Source of the DNA: Chryseobacterium oryzae
GTDB taxonomy: Bacteria; Bacteroidota; Bacteroidia; Flavobacteriales; Weeksellaceae
NCBI RefSeq assembly: GCF_022811665.1
Contig: NZ_CP094529.1
Coordinates: 3,067,264-3,131,263 of the forward strand
Length of the DNA: 64,000 nt
Reading direction: 5' to 3'
Notes under the pieces: generated by a model
The model's database searches: none
What the model was told of the DNA's origin: nothing
What the model saw: only the letters and a program-made list of their open reading frames with translations
Shown: piece by piece, positions 54,247 to 63,201 of the stretch
How the letters are laid out: every line of letters begins with the position of its first letter
How positions within the stretch are numbered: position 1 is the stretch's first letter
Translations under genes and position numbers: made by a program

Positions 54247-54827
54247 TTCACAAGAAAGTAATTATCCAACTCTCTTCTCAACGCAACCGCTGCCTTTTTA
54301 ACCTCCACTGTCCAATCTTCGGCAGCACTACCATTGGCACCATCAGAAATGTATTTAAAACAAAGAAAATCAATAGATTCTGAAACCGAAACTTTCGCAA
54401 GCGCAAACGCTTCCATATCAATAACATTATATTCCGGGTTGCGATGCTCTACTTCGAATTGATCGCCTGAACCGCAAATCCCTTTTGGTAAATGTTCTAT
54501 GGTTAAACCATAATTTAATATGACAGGATCATCGGAAAATGGTGTTTCAAACTTCTGAAAACCCAAAGCCCGAACATCCATATCTCTTTGGATAAACTGG
54601 CTGCAGTTAACCACACTTCCCCGGTCAAATTTGGTGCTGCCTGCTGTTCCCAAGTTGATAATCAAATCAGGTTTATGCGCTAGAATCGCTTTCGTCAAAT
54701 GATAGCTTGCATTGACTTTGCCGATGCCTACAAACAATGTATTGTAATCGTCAAAAGCCTTGCCCGCTTCTGACTCTAAGGCAAAAACGAGCAAAACATT
54801 TTTATATTCTTTTTGATTGATAATCAT
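54243..54827 (-). CDS. Purine nucleosidase / nucleoside phosphorylase-like
   Basis: The 194-residue protein is in the PNP/UDP family. VFALESEAGKAF near residue 14 holds the catalytic-type Glu and GIGKVNASY near 35 is typical. NLGTAGS near 58, NVIDMEAFALAKV near 138 and the Asp in KYISDGAN near 161 complete the pattern. It is shorter than MTA/SAH nucleosidase (about 230). It could be that enzyme, or MqnB-like. It is the last gene of the Lut-type operon, 9 nt after the lutC-like gene. Confidence 0.8.
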   Translation of the reverse strand: MIINQKEYKNVLLVFALESEAGKAFDDYNTLFVGIGKVNASYHLTKAILAHKPDLIINLGTAGSTKFDRGSVVNCSQFIQRDMDVRALGFQKFETPFSDDPVILNYGLTIEHLPKGICGSGDQFEVEHRNPEYNVIDMEAFALAKVSVSESIDFLCFKYISDGANGSAAEDWTVEVKKAAVALRRELDNYFLVN

Positions 54828-54836
54828 ATCCTTACA

Positions 54837-55424
54837 CTAAGGCTTTTTTAGAAAGAAAAGTGTCAAAGTTCTTGCACCTTGAGCACCGTGAACTAAGACA
54901 GCACCAATGTCTGCCGTCGCAGAAGGCCCCATCATAAAGCATCCATAATGAGCGTCCGGGAAATTGGCAATCTTGTAAGCGGTATGCATATTTTCGGTGA
55001 TATCATCCGGATCCAGCAACACCGCCAAATGTTGGGATAAAAAACCAATAGAATCGGTAACGAGAGATTTTTCGGTAACCCAAACCATTCCCATTTCTGC
55101 CACGCCAAATTCGGCACGGAAAACGCCCAAATCAACATCATTAAGATCTGCCGGTTTTTGAACATTAATCTCTTTATTTCCCAGCCATTCCTGTGTTGCA
55201 GAACATACCACCTTGGCATCGGGAAGCTTATTCCGCATAATCTCCTGAGCTTCTTCCACAGATCCTACATCATAGAAATCGACGGCCGCCAATTTGGCGT
55301 TCTTTTCGAACACTTCTTTCAGGTTAACATTCGATTTTTTAAAATCCGGCACGAGAGGATAATCTACTTTTTCTCTGTTAACCAGATTCTCCTTCACACT
55401 ATTTAATAACTCTTCTTTAGTCAT
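54837..55424 (-). CDS. lutC: LutC/YkgG-type LUD-domain protein
   Basis: The 195-residue protein is a single LUD domain. DVGVFRAEFGVAEMGMVWV-like text near 100 and MMGPSATADIGAVLVHGAQGARTL near 168-191 mark the family. LutC is the third subunit of the LutABC complex that oxidises L-lactate to pyruvate. It overlaps lutB by 8 nt and is followed by the nucleosidase 9 nt on. Confidence 0.87.
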   Translation of the reverse strand: MTKEELLNSVKENLVNREKVDYPLVPDFKKSNVNLKEVFEKNAKLAAVDFYDVGSVEEAQEIMRNKLPDAKVVCSATQEWLGNKEINVQKPADLNDVDLGVFRAEFGVAEMGMVWVTEKSLVTDSIGFLSQHLAVLLDPDDITENMHTAYKIANFPDAHYGCFMMGPSATADIGAVLVHGAQGARTLTLFFLKKP

Positions 55425-56802
55425 TTTTTGATCTGTTTTTCTTATACCAATCTCTAAAAGTTTCTTTCTTCACATCCGGCAATTCCCGGTCTTCGACCCA
55501 AGGATCTAACTTGCTGTTTTCCAATATAGATTTCGGCAATATATTAAGCATATTAAAGGCTGTTTTCTCCATTTTTTCAAAAGCTTTGGGGCTGCCCAGC
55601 AAACGGTCGGCGGCGGCAAATGCCAATCGTCTTCCGAATGGTGTTTTTTTGTTTTCCATCATTACTTTTCGCCATTCCAGAATCTGATCAGAAATATTGA
55701 TATGAACCGGACAAATCTCGGTACAAGAACCACAAAGCGAAGAGTGGAATGGTAACTCAGAATACATATCCATATCGAATGTAGGGTCCAAAATGATCCC
55801 GATTGGCCCCGAATATGTTGCGCCATAAGATAAGCCTCCGCTACGTCTGTAGACAGGGCAAACATTCATACAAGCACCACATCTAATGCATTTTAGAGAC
55901 TCCCAAAACTTGTCCAATGAAAGCCTTTTGCTGCGTCCGTTATCTGTTAAAACCACATGCATTTCTGTCCCTTTTCTCGGTCCCGAAAAATGCGAGGTAT
56001 ATTGTGTGGCGGGTGTTCCCAAAGCACTTCTTGACAATAGTCTGATAAACACACCCAAATCTTCTTTCTTCGGCAGAATTTTCTCTATACCGATACTGGC
56101 AATATGCAACGGCGGAATGCTTGCGGTAAGGTCGGCATTTCCCTCGTTGGTACAAACGACAAAACTACCTGTCTCTGCAATGGCGAAATTGGCACCGGTC
56201 ATCCCTGCATCAGCTACAAGAAACTTTGGTCTGGCATTATTCCGCATTGCTTCGGTAAGAGAATTTTCGTCATTATCATTGGGATCTGTTCCTATCTTTT
56301 CTGCAAATAGTTTGGCAATATCATCGGTTGTTTTCTGGATAGCCGGCATCACAATATGACTTGGTCTTTCGTTGGAAAGCTGCTGAATCCTTTCGCCCAA
56401 ATCGGTCTCCAGAACATCGATTCCTTTTTTCTCGAGGAAGGGCGTCATGCCACATTCTTCCTGTAGCATCGATTTGCTTTTGATGATGCGTTTTACATCA
56501 TGAGAATTCAGAATATCATACACAATGGCATTGTGCTCATCGGCATCCTTGGCAAAATGAACTTTGATGCCATTTTCTTCTGCCTTCGTCACAAACTCAT
56601 CAATATAATGATCGAGATGCGTAAGTGTATGCTCTTTGATTTGTGAGGCCAGATTTCTTAGCTCTTCCCACTCCGGGATTTCGGATGCCACTTTGCCCCG
56701 TTTCATCACGGCATTCCAAAGATTTTTATCGTGCGCCGCTTCGTGTATATCATCCTGCTTGATGAATTTGCGTGCGTTATCTTCTATATTAATTCTTCCC
56801 AT
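55417..56802 (-). CDS. lutB: LutB-type iron-sulfur protein (lactate utilisation)
   Basis: The 461-residue protein has an N-terminal LUD domain and two 4Fe-4S motifs. These are CIRCGACMNVCPVYR near residue 310 and CGSCTEICPVHIN near 360. In the LutABC complex it passes electrons from lactate oxidation. It overlaps lutC by 8 nt and lies 11 nt after lutA. The electron acceptor is not visible in this window. Confidence 0.91.
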   Translation of the reverse strand: MGRINIEDNARKFIKQDDIHEAAHDKNLWNAVMKRGKVASEIPEWEELRNLASQIKEHTLTHLDHYIDEFVTKAEENGIKVHFAKDADEHNAIVYDILNSHDVKRIIKSKSMLQEECGMTPFLEKKGIDVLETDLGERIQQLSNERPSHIVMPAIQKTTDDIAKLFAEKIGTDPNDNDENSLTEAMRNNARPKFLVADAGMTGANFAIAETGSFVVCTNEGNADLTASIPPLHIASIGIEKILPKKEDLGVFIRLLSRSALGTPATQYTSHFSGPRKGTEMHVVLTDNGRSKRLSLDKFWESLKCIRCGACMNVCPVYRRSGGLSYGATYSGPIGIILDPTFDMDMYSELPFHSSLCGSCTEICPVHINISDQILEWRKVMMENKKTPFGRRLAFAAADRLLGSPKAFEKMEKTAFNMLNILPKSILENSKLDPWVEDRELPDVKKETFRDWYKKNRSKND

Positions 56803-56813
56803 TGTTGATTTAA

Positions 56814-57563
56814 TTAAAAAGGTCCGTTATTAAGAACCTGAGCAATGTGTACAAACTTAAGATTCGATTTTTCCCTTTTAGCAATGCCTTCCTGATGCAT
56901 CAGACAAGACATATCTGGCGAAACCACATATTCTACCTCATGTTTGGTATAATCTGCAACTTTATCCTGACCCATTTTGGCACTCACGGCTTCGTCGGTT
57001 ACACAAAACGTACCGCCAAAACCGCAACATTCTTCTGGTCGGTCTATGGTTTCTATTTTAACGCCGGACACTTGTTTCAAAAGATCTTCAGTTTTGTTGA
57101 AGTAAGGCTCTTGCCACTCAAAACGGGATGCTACGTGGAGCCCACGGATAGAGCTGCAGGAGTTATGGATAGCAACGGTATGCTGAAAATCTGCCCACGG
57201 AAAATCTTTGACTTTGAGAACATCGTGGATAAACTCCACCAGTTCTATGGTTTTGTGACGGATTTGCGTTACGGTATCGGTCTGAGGAATGGCATCCATA
57301 TGAAATTTAACGTGCTTTACGCAACTGCCTGCCGGCCCAACAATATAATCGAAATCGAGGTCTTTAAAATTTTCACAAAACTGGGTTTCTGTTCTCACAG
57401 AATGCTTTTGGTCTCCCTCGTTGGCCATTGGCTGTCCGCAACATGTTTGCTGAAGTGGTACTATTACTTCTACTCCCAATTTCTCTAACAACTCCAAAGT
57501 GGCAATACCTACATTAGGATAAATTAGGTCTATATAACAGGGAATAAATAAGGCTACTTTCAT
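56814..57563 (-). CDS. lutA: LutA-type (Fe-S)-binding oxidoreductase
   Basis: The 249-residue protein has two CCG motifs, QQTCCGQPMANEGD near 41 and EECCGFGGTFCV near 185. These are ligands of a noncubane iron-sulfur cluster in the glycolate oxidase/heterodisulfide reductase family. It is the first gene of the order lutA-lutB-lutC-nucleosidase. A TAAATTTG -7 box (minus, 57585-57592) lies just upstream. LutR-type regulators are not seen here. Confidence 0.9.
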   Translation of the reverse strand: MKVALFIPCYIDLIYPNVGIATLELLEKLGVEVIVPLQQTCCGQPMANEGDQKHSVRTETQFCENFKDLDFDYIVGPAGSCVKHVKFHMDAIPQTDTVTQIRHKTIELVEFIHDVLKVKDFPWADFQHTVAIHNSCSSIRGLHVASRFEWQEPYFNKTEDLLKQVSGVKIETIDRPEECCGFGGTFCVTDEAVSAKMGQDKVADYTKHEVEYVVSPDMSCLMHQEGIAKREKSNLKFVHIAQVLNNGPF

Positions 57564-57738
57564 TATTTATTATAATTTGAAGTTCAAATTTATAAACTAA
57601 TATTTGTTTAAGCTGTTTCAAAAATTAAGAAATAGCCTTTCCCATCTCAATTTGTATTGAGTAAAAATAATTGCCATCAAAAAAATTTCAAGAGACTATT
57701 TGATAACTTATTTTAAGGCATATTAGTAATAAATGACA

Positions 57739-57770
57739 ACAAAAATGGTCGGAAATAATCCGACCATTAT
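57739..57770 (-). terminator. Terminator of the four-gene exported operon
   Basis: AATGGTCGG and CCGACCATT form a 9-bp stem with a seven-base loop. On the minus strand it is followed by five T, downstream of the stop at 57824. Confidence 0.8.
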
Positions 57771-57823
57771 AATTTACAGAACTTTATATTCCGTTTCTTT
57801 ACTCTTTCTCCGTGTCTATCATC

Positions 57824-58777
57824 TTACCATCCAGATGTTTTATAAATGTAATTAACATTTTTAGCCTGTCCTTGTCCATAGGCAACTCCTATATCTCTTA
57901 TAGATTTCAGTCTGTCTTTTTCGAGGCCAATTTCTTTATCTACCTTAAATTTCCACTCACGCCCATCTATTTCTATCACTCTTTTACCTACTTTATTTGC
58001 AAAAGCACTCACTTCTTTAAAGCAAGTTGCTCTAGGATCTATTCCTGATAAAATTTCTGCAACAACATTTGCTCCGTCGGATGTAGGGTTAGAATTCCAA
58101 TAATTTTGTGCATCTGCAAGTTTAATTTTACATTCACCATTAATTTTATTCCTATACATTTGGTCTACTGAAGCTAATGCTTTGTCGTAACAGCTTGAAG
58201 ATTCGGGAATTCCTGTAAGCATATAAAGTGCTTCATCAAACTGACTTTGATTTTCCAGCATTTTTGCTTCTTTTAAAACGGAGCTGCATCTATTATTATA
58301 ATAATTGATTATCTGCTTTTTACCATTTGCTACAAAACTTTGAAATTCTGCCTCATTGAATTTAATATTTTTAAATGCGTTGATAATAGCCTTTGTTTCA
58401 TTAGACCCAACTCCTTTAACAGTTACTGACTTTGTTGCAAATTTGTTGCCCTCTACTCCATCACCAATTATAAAGTTTATCCCTAAAGTGTATGCAAATG
58501 TAGATGGTGCAGTTCCCAAAACATCTTTTGTTAGAATATTCGAATTGGCTGTTAGAACAAATCTTGATGATGAATTGGTAATACCGTTAGAAGAAACAAT
58601 TTGTTTTAGTTTATTCTCTAATACGGTATAAGCTTCATTATTTTGTTCTGTAACTTCAGGGTCTATATAAACAGATAAAGGAAAATATTCTGGGCTTTTC
58701 GAAGCTTGAGCATAATTCAAGTTTGAAATTCCTGATAAAATCAATAAAACAAAACAAATATTTAGTGTATTTTTCAT
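57824..58777 (-). CDS. Exported protein of unknown function, fourth gene of a secreted operon
   Basis: The 317-residue protein has a signal peptide ending near LNYAQ. Residues 30-160 look like an alpha/beta domain (YTVLENKLKQIVSSNGI, SRFVLTANSNILTKD, GINFIIGD). Then a cysteine-containing helical part follows (YNNRCSSVLKEAKMLENQ, ALYMLTGIPESSSCYDKAL). The alpha/beta part resembles the short domains of FlgO/LPP20/CsgG-like proteins; that is an impression, not a search. The ATG at 58777 is preferred over a TTG at 58786. It lies 21 nt after the previous gene. Confidence 0.6.
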   Translation of the reverse strand: MKNTLNICFVLLILSGISNLNYAQASKSPEYFPLSVYIDPEVTEQNNEAYTVLENKLKQIVSSNGITNSSSRFVLTANSNILTKDVLGTAPSTFAYTLGINFIIGDGVEGNKFATKSVTVKGVGSNETKAIINAFKNIKFNEAEFQSFVANGKKQIINYYNNRCSSVLKEAKMLENQSQFDEALYMLTGIPESSSCYDKALASVDQMYRNKINGECKIKLADAQNYWNSNPTSDGANVVAEILSGIDPRATCFKEVSAFANKVGKRVIEIDGREWKFKVDKEIGLEKDRLKSIRDIGVAYGQGQAKNVNYIYKTSGW

Positions 58778-58798
58778 AAAATTCAATTTTAATATTTA

Positions 58799-59755
58799 TT
58801 ATTTTTCACCTAAAATAATTGTAACTTCTCCTAGACCTTTCATAACAAGTTTACTTGTAATATTAAAAGGTGCTGCTTTTAAGAAATCTTGAAGTTTTCT
58901 AAAATGTTTTCTCGCATCTAGTGCTTTTCCCTTATCATCAAACATTGGAATTCTTACTTGTGTAAATACCATTTGATTATCGGTTGCCGTTTCGGTACTG
59001 AATCTAGACTTAACAGAATTATCGCTAACCCATTCCTCTAAAATAGTTCCCAGCTCTTTTCCTTCATATTCTGTTTCTAGGTCGTTGTTCCAAGAGTCGA
59101 ATTTTTTTATTTTGAGTACAACTTCTCTTCCATTGGCAAACATATCATCAAAATGGCTTTGCAATTTTGAATTAAAAACATCAATATTACTCACGACTGC
59201 TTCTTCTAAAAGAACAGGTAATTCTGAGGAAAAGGAAGAAGCTCCGGTTCCTTCTGAACTTGCAATTTGTTTATTAGAATAATTATCTAATCCTCTTAGA
59301 ATATATGTTATAGATTTTTTTGGTCCTGTAGTATTTACTTTCCAGGTAATCTGCATAATAATATCTGCCTTTGCAACTTTTCGTAATCGATCAATTGGTG
59401 ATTCTGAAACTGAAGCTCCAGATTTTGAGGTAAGAACAGCATCTTCAGCACTTTCTGAACTAATGTTTTTTACTGCTGTTTCCAAATCTACTAATGGAAA
59501 ACCTCTGTCTGCCATTAAAGAGTTTATTTTACTAATTACTAATAACAACTCGGTATTTTCCTGTAACGCTCTTTTATAGTTTGGTATTTTATCTATACTC
59601 CCTTGATTTTTAAAAGACTCCATGAACCCGTATTGCTCACACCAATTGTCGCTGGGTACAACCATAATGGTAGGTTTTTTTGCCTGAGCATTTAGATTAA
59701 GGGTAAAAAATACCATTAAAGCCGTATAAAAAATATTTAAAATTTGCTTTTTCAT
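58799..59755 (-). CDS. Exported DUF6175-like protein
   Basis: The 318-residue protein has a signal peptide ending near LNAQA, then PTIMVVPSDNWCEQYGFMES. This opening, with LADRGF-type text (INSLMADRGFPLVDLE) and DRLRKVAKADIIMQITWKV, resembles DUF6175 proteins of Bacteroidota as I recall them. The order variable-start, ADII-x-x-x, then ILRGLDNYSNKQIASSEGTG is like the CsgG/FlgO fold. The function is unknown. It is the third gene of the operon. Confidence 0.62.
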   Translation of the reverse strand: MKKQILNIFYTALMVFFTLNLNAQAKKPTIMVVPSDNWCEQYGFMESFKNQGSIDKIPNYKRALQENTELLLVISKINSLMADRGFPLVDLETAVKNISSESAEDAVLTSKSGASVSESPIDRLRKVAKADIIMQITWKVNTTGPKKSITYILRGLDNYSNKQIASSEGTGASSFSSELPVLLEEAVVSNIDVFNSKLQSHFDDMFANGREVVLKIKKFDSWNNDLETEYEGKELGTILEEWVSDNSVKSRFSTETATDNQMVFTQVRIPMFDDKGKALDARKHFRKLQDFLKAAPFNITSKLVMKGLGEVTIILGEK

Positions 59756-59766
59756 GTTTCCGTTTT

Positions 59767-60273
59767 TTAAAATCCAGAAGATAAACCTCTTATTACACCT
59801 GCAGACTCCAAATCTTTTCTCAAAGCATCTTTCATTACAGATACCACAATACCAATCTTATATTCTCTTCCTACTTTCATTCTATCTTTTGCATCAATAT
59901 TACCATCAGAAGATACATTCACATATTTCATATATTTTCCTCCATCTTCGAAAAAATTATCAAAATAGGCTTCTTGTTCCACTTCAATATTTGGATTGGT
60001 AGCTAAAGCTTTTTGGGTGATACAATCTCTACCATTACCAACAAATCCTTTAAAAACTACCCCATGTACAGCATTTTTTTTCGCTTGTTCTATCGATACA
60101 TTTCCTCTTTTAGAATAAGACCAAACTTTCACCAAATAAGTTCCTTCTGCACCTGTACCTGCGCACTCCACTTCATATCTCCACTGTTCTGTATCTCTTT
60201 CGGCTTTCTTTCTTGCTTGTCCAAAAAAAATGTTCGAGATTATAAGAGTAAAAACAATTATTACTTTTTGCAT
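59767..60273 (-). CDS. Small exported protein of unknown function
   Basis: The 168-residue protein has a signal peptide ending near NIFFGQ. The mature part runs WRYEVECAGTGAEGTYLVKV, then SIEQAKKNAVHGVVFKGFVG and KVGREYKIGIVVSVMKDALRK. The AKKNAV-x-G pattern is like the A-x-x-x-A-x-x-x-A helix of LPP20/FlgP-type lipoproteins, though no lipobox is present. It is the second gene of the operon, 11 nt before the DUF6175-like gene. Confidence 0.6.
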   Translation of the reverse strand: MQKVIIVFTLIISNIFFGQARKKAERDTEQWRYEVECAGTGAEGTYLVKVWSYSKRGNVSIEQAKKNAVHGVVFKGFVGNGRDCITQKALATNPNIEVEQEAYFDNFFEDGGKYMKYVNVSSDGNIDAKDRMKVGREYKIGIVVSVMKDALRKDLESAGVIRGLSSGF

Positions 60274-60292
60274 TTTTCTATCTGTATTTTAA

Positions 60293-61495
60293 TTATTTAC
60301 CTTTTCTCTGTACCAATAACATCCCAGGGAAAAAATCTTTTCCTCTAACTTTCTTAAAATAAGTTCTGTCTGCTGAGCTGTCTGGATTATCTTCGGATGC
60401 ACCATATTGGTTATCCCAAATTGGATAATTAGTGTCAACCTTTACTGTACCTACTTGTACGTATTTTGTTTTTCCGTTTTCGTCAATTTGTTGTTCTATA
60501 ACATCAAAAACAGATTTTTTACTTAATCCTTCTTTAAGACCAATCTTTGCCGAGATAGGATCTACTGTATAAATAGGCGTTTTTGTTTTAAATTCATCAT
60601 GGTTTTTTTGTAATTTTACAATTACATTATCGATAGATTTTATTGCGGCTCTTTCTACAAGTTGTTCCTCTTTTTTGTTGGTAAAAACAGTAGATTGCAC
60701 ATCTGCCCAAGAATTATCTGTCCCGATATATTTTAATTTGAATATTTTGCATTCGTCAAATGCTTTTTTCTTTTCTTTGGTTATGGTTTTATCATCTGCC
60801 CAATAATCGTTGTAAAACTTTGCTGCTGTTTCTTCATCCCAAACAAGTTGGTATAAGTGAGCATTAGTCTTTACAATATATCCTTTCCCTGCAATTGTAG
60901 CTCCTGTACCTACCAATGATGTTACTGTAGAAGCGTTAGATACTCCCGCATAATCGCCAATAGCTCCTGCTATATTTAGCCAGCTATTTGCTTTTTTGGC
61001 AACCTCTTCTTTATTTGTATAACGAAATTCATTGATAAGAACAAACGTTTTTCCTATTAACTCTTCTCCTGCATCGGATAATAAATCTAAACCTCTTTGG
61101 CTAGCTTTTGCAGTTGCAACATCTAACGCGGAAGCATCATAACTCCCTCTTTCTTTTACCAAATTCATATTAAATCCACCTTTAGCTGATCTATTAAACC
61201 ATTTTGCCACCATATCGCGAGCAATTGCATTTAATAAATCTTCATTTCCCAATTGGTCTTTGGAAGGCAACTCTCCTAAATTGTAAACACGTTTACCTAA
61301 GTTGTGATCGTTAAATTTGTCTGGTATAGGGCTGGATTCAAAATTCCTTTTTATTTCATTACCGTATGGCAAGTCGGGCTTGTCTATCATTACAGTATAC
61401 AAGGAAATTCTCCTATATTTTAAATCTTTTTGTTCTTCTTGTCCTTTTATAAAAGAAACAAGAAAAAACACTACAAGAATAGCTGTGTTTCTCAT
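60293..61495 (-). CDS. Exported protein of unknown function, first gene of the operon
   Basis: The 400-residue protein has a signal peptide ending near SFIKGQ. An alpha-helical middle (NEDLLNAIARDMVAKWFNRS, EELIGKTFVLINEFRY) surrounds a glycine-rich hydrophobic stretch (LVGTGATIAGKGYIV). The C-terminal part from about 325 (KKSVFDVIEQQIDENGKTK, then YFKKVRGKDFFPGMLLVQRK) looks like the FlgT C-terminal domain. The resemblance is an inference from pattern. A possible -7 box TATTTTTG is at 61614-61621 on the minus strand. Confidence 0.6.
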   Translation of the reverse strand: MRNTAILVVFFLVSFIKGQEEQKDLKYRRISLYTVMIDKPDLPYGNEIKRNFESSPIPDKFNDHNLGKRVYNLGELPSKDQLGNEDLLNAIARDMVAKWFNRSAKGGFNMNLVKERGSYDASALDVATAKASQRGLDLLSDAGEELIGKTFVLINEFRYTNKEEVAKKANSWLNIAGAIGDYAGVSNASTVTSLVGTGATIAGKGYIVKTNAHLYQLVWDEETAAKFYNDYWADDKTITKEKKKAFDECKIFKLKYIGTDNSWADVQSTVFTNKKEEQLVERAAIKSIDNVIVKLQKNHDEFKTKTPIYTVDPISAKIGLKEGLSKKSVFDVIEQQIDENGKTKYVQVGTVKVDTNYPIWDNQYGASEDNPDSSADRTYFKKVRGKDFFPGMLLVQRKGK

Positions 61496-61613
61496 GGTTA
61501 TTAGTTTTTTTTAATTGTTTTATGTTTTATCTAACGCCAATAACTAATCTAAAATTAAATACTTAGATAAATTGGAGAGTAGAATTGATGATAAAATCTA
61601 TGGTTATTTGGAG

Positions 61614-61621
61614 CAAAAATA
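61614..61621 (-). promoter_or_regulatory. Putative -7 box of the four-gene exported operon
   Basis: On the minus strand this reads TATTTTTG, about 120 nt before the first gene. No TTG sits at the right -33 distance, so the call is weak. Confidence 0.3.
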
Positions 61622-61637
61622 GAAAAGCTGAACACAA

Positions 61638-61668
61638 AAAAAAATACCGCGTTCGCGGTATTTTTCAT
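61638..61668. terminator. Terminator of fabG
   Basis: AAAATACCGCG and CGCGGTATTTT form an 11-bp stem with a TT loop and T runs on both strands. It ends the fabG transcript and separates it from the exported operon. Confidence 0.85.
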
Positions 61669-61739
61669 TTACAAAAAGTTATTTATTTCGAGTAATTTAG
61701 AATATCATTTTATTTAATGAATTTCAATTTATCGATTAC

Positions 61740-62483
61740 TTAAGTCAACATTCCTCCATCAACATTCAGCACTTGTCCGGAAATGTATGAAGACATTTCA
61801 CTTCCTAAAAATACACATGCATTTGCGACATCTTCTGGCTGACCACCTCTTTTCAAAGGAATTCCGTCTCTCCAACCTTGTACTGTTTTTTCGTCAAGGG
61901 CAGCCGTCATTTCAGTTTCTATAAAACCTGGCGCCACGGCATTGCAACGGATATTTCTAGAACCTAGCTCTAACGCAATAGATTTCGAAAATCCGATAAC
62001 GCCAGCTTTGGAAGCAGCATAGTTGGCTTGTCCGGCATTACCTTTCACCCCCACAACAGAAGTCATATTGATAATTGATCCTGATTTTGCTTTCATCATG
62101 GGTTTAATTACCGCTTTTGTCAAATTGAAAACTGAATCTAAGTTAACTTTAATAATTGTATCCCAATCTTCTTTAGACATTCTCATTAACAGGTTATCTC
62201 TTGTAATACCTGCATTATTCACTAAAACATCTATTTTTCCGAACTGTGCCATAACTTCGTCTACAAGTTTTTGGGCAGCATCATAATCGGATGCATCAGA
62301 CTGGTAACCTTTTATTTCTGTAATCTTACTTAACTCTGATTCTAATTCGTTTGCTTTATCAACAGAACCGGCATAAGTAAATGCTATTTTTGCACCTTCT
62401 TTTGCAAAAACTTCTGCAATACCTTTTCCAATTCCTCGCGTTGCCCCTGTAATAATGGCAACTTTACCTTCTAATAACCCCAT
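61740..62483 (-). CDS. fabG: 3-oxoacyl-[acyl-carrier-protein] reductase
   Basis: FabG reduces 3-oxoacyl-ACP in fatty acid synthesis. It is an SDR protein with TGATRGIGKGIAE near residue 14, NNAGITRD near 88 and the catalytic Ser in MTSVVG near 141. Tyr and Lys lie in YAASKAG near 154 and the C-terminus ends SSYISGQVLNVDGGM. The length of 247 is standard. It is alone here, without the usual fab neighbours. It lies 44 nt from rsmI on the same strand. Confidence 0.93.
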   Translation of the reverse strand: MGLLEGKVAIITGATRGIGKGIAEVFAKEGAKIAFTYAGSVDKANELESELSKITEIKGYQSDASDYDAAQKLVDEVMAQFGKIDVLVNNAGITRDNLLMRMSKEDWDTIIKVNLDSVFNLTKAVIKPMMKAKSGSIINMTSVVGVKGNAGQANYAASKAGVIGFSKSIALELGSRNIRCNAVAPGFIETEMTAALDEKTVQGWRDGIPLKRGGQPEDVANACVFLGSEMSSYISGQVLNVDGGMLT

Positions 62484-62527
62484 ATATTTAATAATGTTTC
62501 TAAATTTATTATGGCAAAAATAATACT

Positions 62528-63199
62528 TTAAGAATTATTCACAATTAGAACAATTTCTCCTTTTAAAGTTTTACTTTTAGAAAAATCTATTAACTCATTG
62601 ATTGTCCCACGTTTGGTTTCTTCGAATTTTTTAGAAATTTCTCTACTCAGACTCACTCTTGTTTCTTCTCCAAAAAATTCTTTAATCTGCTCTAAGGTTG
62701 TATTGATTTTGTGAGGACTTTCATAAAGAACAATCGTCTTTTTTTCTTCTGCCAATTGCTTTAGTTTCGTCTGTCTACCTTTTTTTTGAGGAAGAAATCC
62801 TGCAAAATAAAAATCGTGATTGGGCAGCCCTGAAACCACAAGTGCAGGAACAAAAGCAGTCGCTCCGGGCAGACAAATCATTTCGATATTATGGTCTGAA
62901 CCCGCTTTAGCCAAAAGATAACCCGGATCTGAAATCCCCGGTGTTCCGGCGTCGGTAATAATTGCTATATTCTGTCCGTTTTCAAGATCAGAAATTACTT
63001 TTTCCGTAGCCTGATGTTCATTGTGTAAATGATAAGATTTCAGCGGTTTAGATATTTCATAATGTTTCAAAAGAACACCGGAAGTGCGGGTATCTTCACA
63101 GAGAATATAGTCTACCTCTTTCAGAATTCTGATGGCTCTGAAAGTCATATCTTCCAAATTCCCAACCGGAGTGGGAACAAAATACAGTATTCCGCTCAA
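62528..63199 (-). CDS. rsmI: 16S rRNA (cytidine-1402-2'-O)-methyltransferase
   Basis: RsmI methylates C1402 in the decoding centre. PTPVGNLEDMTFRAIRILKE near residue 10, ITDAGTPGISDPGYLL near 81 and CLPGATAFVPALVVSGLP near 107 are the conserved SAM-binding motifs. At 223 residues it lacks the longer C-terminal part of E. coli RsmI (286), as in other Bacteroidota. The start is TTG at 63199, 2 nt after the upstream stop; no ATG fits. It is probably cotranscribed with the acidic gene upstream. Confidence 0.94.
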   Translation of the reverse strand: MSGILYFVPTPVGNLEDMTFRAIRILKEVDYILCEDTRTSGVLLKHYEISKPLKSYHLHNEHQATEKVISDLENGQNIAIITDAGTPGISDPGYLLAKAGSDHNIEMICLPGATAFVPALVVSGLPNHDFYFAGFLPQKKGRQTKLKQLAEEKKTIVLYESPHKINTTLEQIKEFFGEETRVSLSREISKKFEETKRGTINELIDFSKSKTLKGEIVLIVNNS

Positions 63200-63201
63200 A
63201 A

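Noticed and set aside
55886..56359. Open frame of 157 codons on the + strand inside lutB
   Set aside because: It lies wholly opposite lutB, whose iron-sulfur and LUD motifs are clear; it is a shadow of biased codon use.
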